The notes below the pieces were generated by a model. The model was not told the origin of the DNA. It was given only the letters and a program-made list of their open reading frames with translations, and did no database searches. A program made the position numbers and the translations under genes. Of a stretch of 6,984 nucleotides of DNA, positions 1 to 3,791 are shown in pieces (within the stretch, counting starts at the first letter, position 1; the number at the start of each line of letters is the position of its first letter). Source of the DNA: Planctomycetaceae bacterium (GTDB lineage Bacteria; Planctomycetota; UBA1135; GCA-002686595); the NCBI GenBank assembly GCA_013360535.1, contig JABWBL010000180.1, positions 1-6,984 of the forward strand, written 5' to 3'.

Positions 1-2
1 CC

Positions 3-344
3 GCGCCCGCGCGCATCGACCAGGCCCGCCCGATCCCGCTCGTGGCCCAGCGCCGCTGGCGTGTCGAGGACGAGGGCCGCCTGCTCGGGTACGTGCTCGA
101 GTTCGAGAGCGAGCCCGAGCGCGATCGCCCCGCAGGCCGCTGTTTTTCCGTGCGCAACGAGCTCGAGCAGGAACTCGGCCTGATCGACGGCCTCGGCCGC
201 GCGTGGCGTCACCAGCTGCACGAGCGCGAGCCCGTGTGGGTCGCCACCGGCACGCTGCTCGAGGGTGCGCTCGCGATCCTGCGCGCGCCCGCGAGCTCGC
301 GCCTCGTCGAAGCCAGCGCGCCACGCCCGCAGACCCCACGCTGA
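3..344 (+). CDS. hypothetical protein, probably the C-terminal part of a gene cut by the window edge
   Basis: I do not recognise this family. The frame is open from the left edge to the TGA at 342-344, so the true start may lie outside the window. A GTG at 42 would give a 100-residue protein, but its upstream context cannot be judged. The readable part looks like a genuine folded protein rather than a shadow frame. It has a tryptophan- and arginine-rich opening (RRWRVEDEGRLLGYVLEFE), a central stretch around VRNELEQELGLIDGLGRAW and then HEREPVWVATGTLLEGALAIL, giving alternating hydrophobic positions and conserved-looking glycines. No signal peptide or membrane segment is visible in this part. 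The last 15 or so residues are Ala/Pro/Arg-rich and probably disordered. It lies 130 nt upstream of the kinase gene on the same strand. A functional link is possible but not shown. Confidence 0.6.
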   Translation, partial: APARIDQARPIPLVAQRRWRVEDEGRLLGYVLEFESEPERDRPAGRCFSVRNELEQELGLIDGLGRAWRHQLHEREPVWVATGTLLEGALAILRAPASSRLVEASAPRPQTPR

Positions 345-474
345 TTCCCGCCCTTGGCGCCGGAACGCTTGGAGCGCGTTTTGCGTTCAGGCGCGGACCC
401 CGCGAGGGCGAAAACAGGGGCACCCAGGTCCCCCACCTCCCCGACGATTCCCTCTCCGCCCCAAGTCCGTCCCC

Positions 475-1401
475 ATGATCAAGCTGGCTGCAGGTGAACA
501 GATTGGAAGCTACCAGGTGCGCGAGTTCCTCGCGCGCGGCGGCTTCGGGCTCGTGTATCTCGCGACGGATCCCAAGGGCGAGCTCGTTGCGCTCAAGCTC
601 GGCGACATCGCCGGCGGTGGCCGCTACGTCACGCGCTTCATGGACGTGACGAGCGAGCGCCGCCCCGAGGGCATCTCGCCCGACGAGACTCCCGCCGAGG
701 CGATCTTCTTCCGCAAGGAAGGCGCGCGCATCGACTTCCTCGACGCGCAGGAGATCGACGCGATGATCAAGACCGAGGGCGACCTGCTGCGCCGCTCGCG
801 CCACGCCAACCTCGTCGGAGTCCGCGAGGTCTTCCAGCACGAAGGCCGCAACGTGCTCGCGCTCGACTACGTGCGCGGCAAGTCGCTGCGCGAGAAGATC
901 CGCGCGCTCGAGGGCATCCGCCTCAACTGGTTCCTCACGATCGTGCGCTCGCTGCAGAAGCTCGCCAAGACCGGCGAGCTCGCCTACCACGGCGACCTCA
1001 AGCCCGAGAACATCCTCGTCAAGCCCTCCGGCTCGGTCGTGATGATCGACCCGGCCATGCGCGGCGACGAGCGCAACGTCATCACGACCACGCCGCACTA
1101 CAACCCGCTGCTCCTGCGCGACCAGAAGGCCGACGTCATGGGCATCGGCGTGATGCTCTACGAGATCCTCACGGGCGTCCTGCCCTTCGACGAGGTCCCC
1201 TGGCAATACGCCGGCCGCGAGCAAGGCGGCGAGATCGAGCGCCTCTCGCTCTCGTACTTCCTCTCCTACCCGCCGCCGCGCGACCTCAACCCGAACACGC
1301 CCGAGCCGCTCGCCAAGATCGTCTACCGCTGCCTGACGGTCATGGACTACGGCCTCGCCGAACTCGAAGCCGACCTCGTCGACTTCCTGCGCCGCGACTG
1401 A
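475..1401 (+). CDS. Hanks-type Ser/Thr protein kinase, single domain, non-RD type
   Basis: A 308-residue protein predicted to transfer phosphate from ATP to Ser/Thr of unknown cytoplasmic partners. Visible motifs in order: glycine-rich loop LARGGFGLVYLA (19-30); ATP-binding lysine in VALK (K41); helix C glutamate, probably E101; catalytic loop HGDLKPENILV (172-182) with D174, K176 and N179; metal-binding D192 in MIDPAM, where most kinases have DFG; a short activation segment to about TTTPHYNP (204-211); and the helix F region ADVMGIGVMLYEILTGVLPF (219-238). G173 replaces the Arg of HRD, so this is a non-RD kinase. About 40 extra residues sit between K41 and E101. There is no transmembrane helix, PASTA, WD40 or other sensory domain. 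The ATG at 475 is chosen because the kinase fold begins about 12 residues later; the frame stays open upstream to about 265 but that part overlaps the preceding gene. No Shine-Dalgarno sequence is visible. The catalytic residues are present, so activity is likely (inference). The last codons lie inside the palindrome at 1391-1573. Confidence 0.92.
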   Translation: MIKLAAGEQIGSYQVREFLARGGFGLVYLATDPKGELVALKLGDIAGGGRYVTRFMDVTSERRPEGISPDETPAEAIFFRKEGARIDFLDAQEIDAMIKTEGDLLRRSRHANLVGVREVFQHEGRNVLALDYVRGKSLREKIRALEGIRLNWFLTIVRSLQKLAKTGELAYHGDLKPENILVKPSGSVVMIDPAMRGDERNVITTTPHYNPLLLRDQKADVMGIGVMLYEILTGVLPFDEVPWQYAGREQGGEIERLSLSYFLSYPPPRDLNPNTPEPLAKIVYRCLTVMDYGLAELEADLVDFLRRD

Positions 1402-1573
1402 GCGCGGGAATACCGGAATACCGAGCCAGCGGAAATACCGAGCCAGAGCAATTTTTTCTGCAAACTGCGGCCCGCGTCGACGGCGTTGCCGTCGACGCGG
1501 GCCGCAGTTTGCAGAAAAAATTGCTCTGGCTCGGTATTTCCGCTGGCTCGGTATCTCCGCGCTCAGTCGCGGC
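1391..1573. repeat. 183-nt near-perfect palindrome (giant hairpin) between convergent genes; possible bidirectional 3'-end element
   Basis: The left arm 1391-1484 pairs with the right arm 1488-1573 around a 3-nt loop (GTT, 1485-1487). The inner 67 positions (1418-1484 against 1488-1554) are perfectly complementary and the outer 17 (1391-1407 against 1557-1573) are also perfect. The only departures are an extra 8 nt in the left arm (1408-1415, GAATACCG, a duplicate of the next 8 nt) and two adjacent mismatches (1416/1556 and 1417/1555). The outer end covers the last kinase codons and TGA, and the other end stops 3 nt short of the lipoprotein stop at 1577-1579. Transcripts from either side could fold this hairpin at their 3' end, so a role in termination or mRNA protection is plausible. 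It is not a standard intrinsic terminator: on each strand the T6 run lies in the 5' arm (1452-1457 on the plus strand) and A6 in the 3' arm (1515-1520), the reverse of what a U-tract needs. The inverted repeat is certain; the function is inferred. Confidence 0.95.
1408..1448 (+). repeat. short direct repeats inside the left palindrome arm, 17-nt period
   Basis: The 12-mer ATACCGAGCCAG occurs at 1418-1429 and again at 1435-1446, a 17-nt period. A partial further copy, GAATACCG, lies at 1408-1415 and is repeated directly at 1416-1423. The mirrored arm carries the reverse-complement copies CTGGCTCGGTAT at 1526-1537 and 1543-1554. The palindrome therefore contains four copies of this 12-mer, and the only length difference between its arms is one partial copy. 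That pattern fits slippage within a repeat. I saw no further copy elsewhere in the window. Confidence 0.85.
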
Positions 1574-1576
1574 CCG

Positions 1577-2479
1577 TCAGTCGTCGAGCAGCTGCGCGCT
1601 ATCCAAGTAGCCGTTGGCCTCGAACTCGTCGTCGGTGAGCAGCCTGACGTCGTCGAAGTCGCCGTCGCGATCGCGGTCGAGGAACACGAGCTTGTGCGGA
1701 ACGTACCAGCGGCCTGCGTTGAGCAGCTGAACGACGATGAAGCCGTGGCGGGAGTGGTTCGACTTCACGACGCTCCCCGCGCTCGCGAGCAACGGAAAGC
1801 GAGAGCTGTCGGCGAGAACCGTGGCTTCGCCGCTCGCGATGTCGATCTGCAGCGCTTGCGAGACGCCCGTTTCGCGGCGCACGAAGGCCAGAAGGCTTCG
1901 CGCGTTCGGCTCGGCGGCGATCGCGACGACGGGGCCTTCGACGCGAGCGATCTCCCAGCGTTCGATCGTGGCCTTCTCGCGCTCGAGCGGCGGGAGGAAA
2001 CGATCGCCGATGAGTTCGTACCTCGTCGGCCCACCGCGCGGACGCACGGCGCGGTAGCCACCTGCAGGCGGCGTCACGCGAAAGCGGTCGATCACGAACT
2101 CTGCCTGGCCCGCGTCGGAGAGCACGAAGATGTCGTTGAGCGTGGCCGCGCTCCCCTGCAGGACCTTGCGGCCGACATCGAAATCGACCCAGCTCTCCAC
2201 CCATGCGCCAGTCGCCGGGTCGCGTTCGTGGCTCAGCAGGTAGACCGTGGAATGGGGTTCCCACACCTCGTAGCGCAGCACCTGCTCGAAAGTGCCTTCC
2301 GCCCCACCGATCGACTGGTTGTTGTAATGCCCCGACGGCTTGTTCTCGTCGTCGGCGCCCCTCAGCCAACGCTGTTCGACCGAAATCGGCTCCGCGGCCC
2401 GGCAGGCGGCCAGGACGAGACTCAGAACGACGAAGAGCGCCGTCGCGAAGCTCGCGGACGACGCTCTTCGTTGGTCCAT
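1577..2479 (-). CDS. predicted lipoprotein of unknown function with a C-terminal calcium-loop-like motif
   Basis: A 300-residue protein I cannot assign to a named family. The N terminus has charged residues MDQRR, a hydrophobic core (about 11-23) and a lipobox-like LAAC with C26 as the probable lipidated cysteine. It is therefore likely exported by Sec and anchored to a membrane. The mature part is rich in predicted beta structure: alternating hydrophobics, for example around VLRYEVWEPHSTVYLLSHE and KATIERWEIARVEGPVVAIA. Near the end, LDRDRDGDFDDV (267-278) has the D-x-D-x-D-G spacing of EF-hand, dockerin or FG-GAP type calcium loops (D268, D270, D272, D276). Arg replaces the usual Glu at loop position 12. 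The ATG at 2479 is chosen because it starts the signal peptide; the frame remains open upstream but there overlaps the dehydrogenase gene. It begins 29 nt after that gene on the same strand, so one transcript is likely. No Shine-Dalgarno sequence is seen. Its 3' end meets the palindrome. Confidence 0.85.
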   Translation of the reverse strand: MDQRRASSASFATALFVVLSLVLAACRAAEPISVEQRWLRGADDENKPSGHYNNQSIGGAEGTFEQVLRYEVWEPHSTVYLLSHERDPATGAWVESWVDFDVGRKVLQGSAATLNDIFVLSDAGQAEFVIDRFRVTPPAGGYRAVRPRGGPTRYELIGDRFLPPLEREKATIERWEIARVEGPVVAIAAEPNARSLLAFVRRETGVSQALQIDIASGEATVLADSSRFPLLASAGSVVKSNHSRHGFIVVQLLNAGRWYVPHKLVFLDRDRDGDFDDVRLLTDDEFEANGYLDSAQLLDD

Positions 2480-2508
2480 GCCCGAGCTAGGCCGCACGGG
2501 CCGGAGAG

Positions 2509-3576
2509 TTACTTCTTCGTGGTCGCGGCAGGTGTCTTGCCGGCAGCAATTCGGCGCTCGGCGAGGCGGTCGGCGGCGATGTGCGTCGAGACCTTCTGCT
2601 CGCGCGCGATCTGGAAGACCTGCACGAGGTTGTCGTAGACGCGGTCGATCTTGGCGACGGCCTTGGCCTCGTCGTAGCCGCCGGGGAGCAGCTCGAAGGA
2701 CACGTTGATGATGCCGCCGGCGTTGATGACGTAGTCGGGGGCATAAAGAATGCCCTTCTGGCGCAGGATGTCGCCGTGGCGCGGCTCGTGGAGCTGGTTG
2801 TTGGCGACGCCGGCGATGGCCTTGCACTTGAGCTTGGGGATCGTCGTGTCGTTGATCGTGGCGCCGCGCGCGCAGGGCGAGTAGACGTCGCAGGCGACGT
2901 CGAGGTGGGTCGCGTCGGCGACGCTCTCGTAGCCGTGCTTCTTCGAGAGCTCGGCCACGCGCGCCTCGTTGATGTCGCAGATGATGACGTGCGCGCCGGC
3001 TTCCTTGAGGAGCTCGGCGAGGCGGCCACCGACGGCGCCGACGCCCTGGATCAGGACGCGGCGGCCCTTGAAGCTCGGGCTGCCGAAGGCCTCTTCCATC
3101 ACGGCGCGCATGCCGTGGAAGGCGCCGCGGGCGGTGTAGGGGCTCGGGTTGCCCGACCCGCCGGCGTCGCGCGAGAGGCCGGTGACCCACTTGGTGGCGG
3201 AGCGGACGAGCTCGAGGTCGGCCACGCCGATGTTCATGTCCTCGGCGGTGATGTACTTGCCGCCGAGCGAGTCGACGAAGGCTCCCATGGCCTTGAAGAG
3301 CGCCGGGCTCTTGAGCTTGGCGTCGCCGAGGATCACCGACTTGCCGCCGCCCAGACCCGTGTCGGCGACGGCCGACTTGTAGGTCATGCCCTTGGAGAGG
3401 CGCAGGACGTCGAAGAGCGCCTCCTCCTCGTTGGCGTAGGGCAGCATGCGCATGCCGCCGAGCGCGGGTCCGAGGGTCGTGTCGTGGACGGCGATCAGCG
3501 CGTGCAGGCCGGAGGCGGGGTCCTTGCAGCGGACGACCTTCTCATAGCCATCGACACGGATCTCGGAGATCTGCAT
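2509..3576 (-). CDS. ldh: leucine dehydrogenase-type (Glu/Leu/Phe/Val family) NAD-dependent amino acid dehydrogenase
   Basis: A 355-residue cytoplasmic enzyme expected to oxidatively deaminate leucine, valine or isoleucine to the 2-oxo acid with NAD+, reversibly. The N-terminal catalytic domain has HDTTLGPALGGMRM (31-44), GMTYKSA with K67, the glycine-rich LGGGK with catalytic K79, and ITAEDM with D113. The NAD-binding domain has GVGAVG (178-183) followed by D201 of DIN, which would hold the adenosine ribose. APDYVINAGGIINV (279-292) closes the substrate site. Sequence and length closely match Bacillus-type leucine dehydrogenases as I recall them. From memory, pocket residues L40, A113, V291 and V294 of the Lysinibacillus sphaericus enzyme correspond here to L39, A111, I289 and V292, favouring branched aliphatic substrates. 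Valine dehydrogenase is the main alternative. The last residues (about KTPAATTKK) are a short basic tail. No in-frame start codon lies just upstream and no Shine-Dalgarno precedes the ATG. It is divergent from topA. Confidence 0.93.
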   Translation of the reverse strand: MQISEIRVDGYEKVVRCKDPASGLHALIAVHDTTLGPALGGMRMLPYANEEEALFDVLRLSKGMTYKSAVADTGLGGGKSVILGDAKLKSPALFKAMGAFVDSLGGKYITAEDMNIGVADLELVRSATKWVTGLSRDAGGSGNPSPYTARGAFHGMRAVMEEAFGSPSFKGRRVLIQGVGAVGGRLAELLKEAGAHVIICDINEARVAELSKKHGYESVADATHLDVACDVYSPCARGATINDTTIPKLKCKAIAGVANNQLHEPRHGDILRQKGILYAPDYVINAGGIINVSFELLPGGYDEAKAVAKIDRVYDNLVQVFQIAREQKVSTHIAADRLAERRIAAGKTPAATTKK

Positions 3577-3610
3577 GGGTGCACGGAGGGGAGAGAGCGG
3601 ACAGGGACGG

Positions 3611-3635
3611 GGCCGGCGCCACCTGAGCGCCGGCC
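3611..3635. promoter_or_regulatory. perfect 9-bp inverted repeat in the dehydrogenase leader
   Basis: GGCCGGCGC at 3611-3619 is the exact reverse complement of GCGCCGGCC at 3627-3635, separated by 7 nt. It lies 35-59 nt upstream of the dehydrogenase start codon on the minus strand. It could be an operator for a dimeric regulator or an RNA hairpin in the leader. No U-tract follows, so it is not an obvious terminator. GC-rich DNA yields such repeats by chance more often than balanced DNA, so the function is uncertain. A weak -10-like TATCCT on the minus strand (3653 to 3648) lies just upstream of it, without a convincing -35. Confidence 0.4.
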
Positions 3636-3741
3636 ACCGGGGCGAAGAGGATACGGCGGGCCCGTCCCAGCGGCCACCCCCGCCACGTACGTAGGGGCCC
3701 CGAAAGCGTGCGGAAGTGGGCCTCGCGAGAGGTTTCCCCGT

Positions 3742-3757
3742 CGCCGCCCTTGCGGCG
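3742..3757 (+). other. small hairpin upstream of topA
   Basis: CGCCGC (3742-3747) and GCGGCG (3752-3757) form a perfect 6-bp stem with the 4-nt loop CCTT. It overlaps the candidate -35 element of topA. No T-run follows, so it is not an intrinsic terminator. It may be chance in GC-rich DNA or part of a supercoiling-sensitive promoter region. Confidence 0.3.
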
Positions 3758-3777
3758 CGGGCTCGCGGGCTGCTAAT
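3750..3777 (+). promoter_or_regulatory. candidate sigma70-like promoter for topA
   Basis: TTGCGG (3750-3755) and GCTAAT (3772-3777) are separated by 16 nt. They match three of six and four of six positions of the TTGACA and TATAAT consensus. Transcription would begin about 7 nt after the -10 box, near 3784, leaving only about 8 nt before the ATG at 3792. Such a short leader would agree with the missing Shine-Dalgarno sequence. The call rests on weak matches and is an inference. Confidence 0.3.
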
Positions 3778-3791
3778 CCCCAGCCCACGAA

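Noticed and set aside
363..388. Inverted repeat GAACGC...GCGTTC with an internal TTTT, as a terminator or operator upstream of the kinase
   Set aside because: Only 6 bp per arm with a 14-nt spacer, and the T-run lies inside the spacer. I see nothing else in the 130-nt gap 345-474 that I would call a promoter.
265..474. Upstream extension of the kinase from a GTG at 265
   Set aside because: It would overlap the preceding gene and adds Arg/Pro/Ala-rich sequence before the kinase fold; ATG 475 sits naturally in front of the glycine-rich loop.
1439..1536. The palindrome repeats as a CRISPR array
   Set aside because: The repeats are 12-mers at a 17-nt period arranged in inverted arms, with no regular unique spacers and no cas genes.
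1391..1573. The palindrome as an insertion sequence, MITE or attachment site
   Set aside because: No transposase and no target-site duplication is visible, and the ends coincide with the kinase codons. Without other genomic copies this cannot be supported.
2480..3190. Upstream extension of the lipoprotein frame into the dehydrogenase gene
   Set aside because: The extension translates to an Arg/Pro-rich shadow of the dehydrogenase, and the ATG at 2479 starts a proper signal peptide with lipobox.
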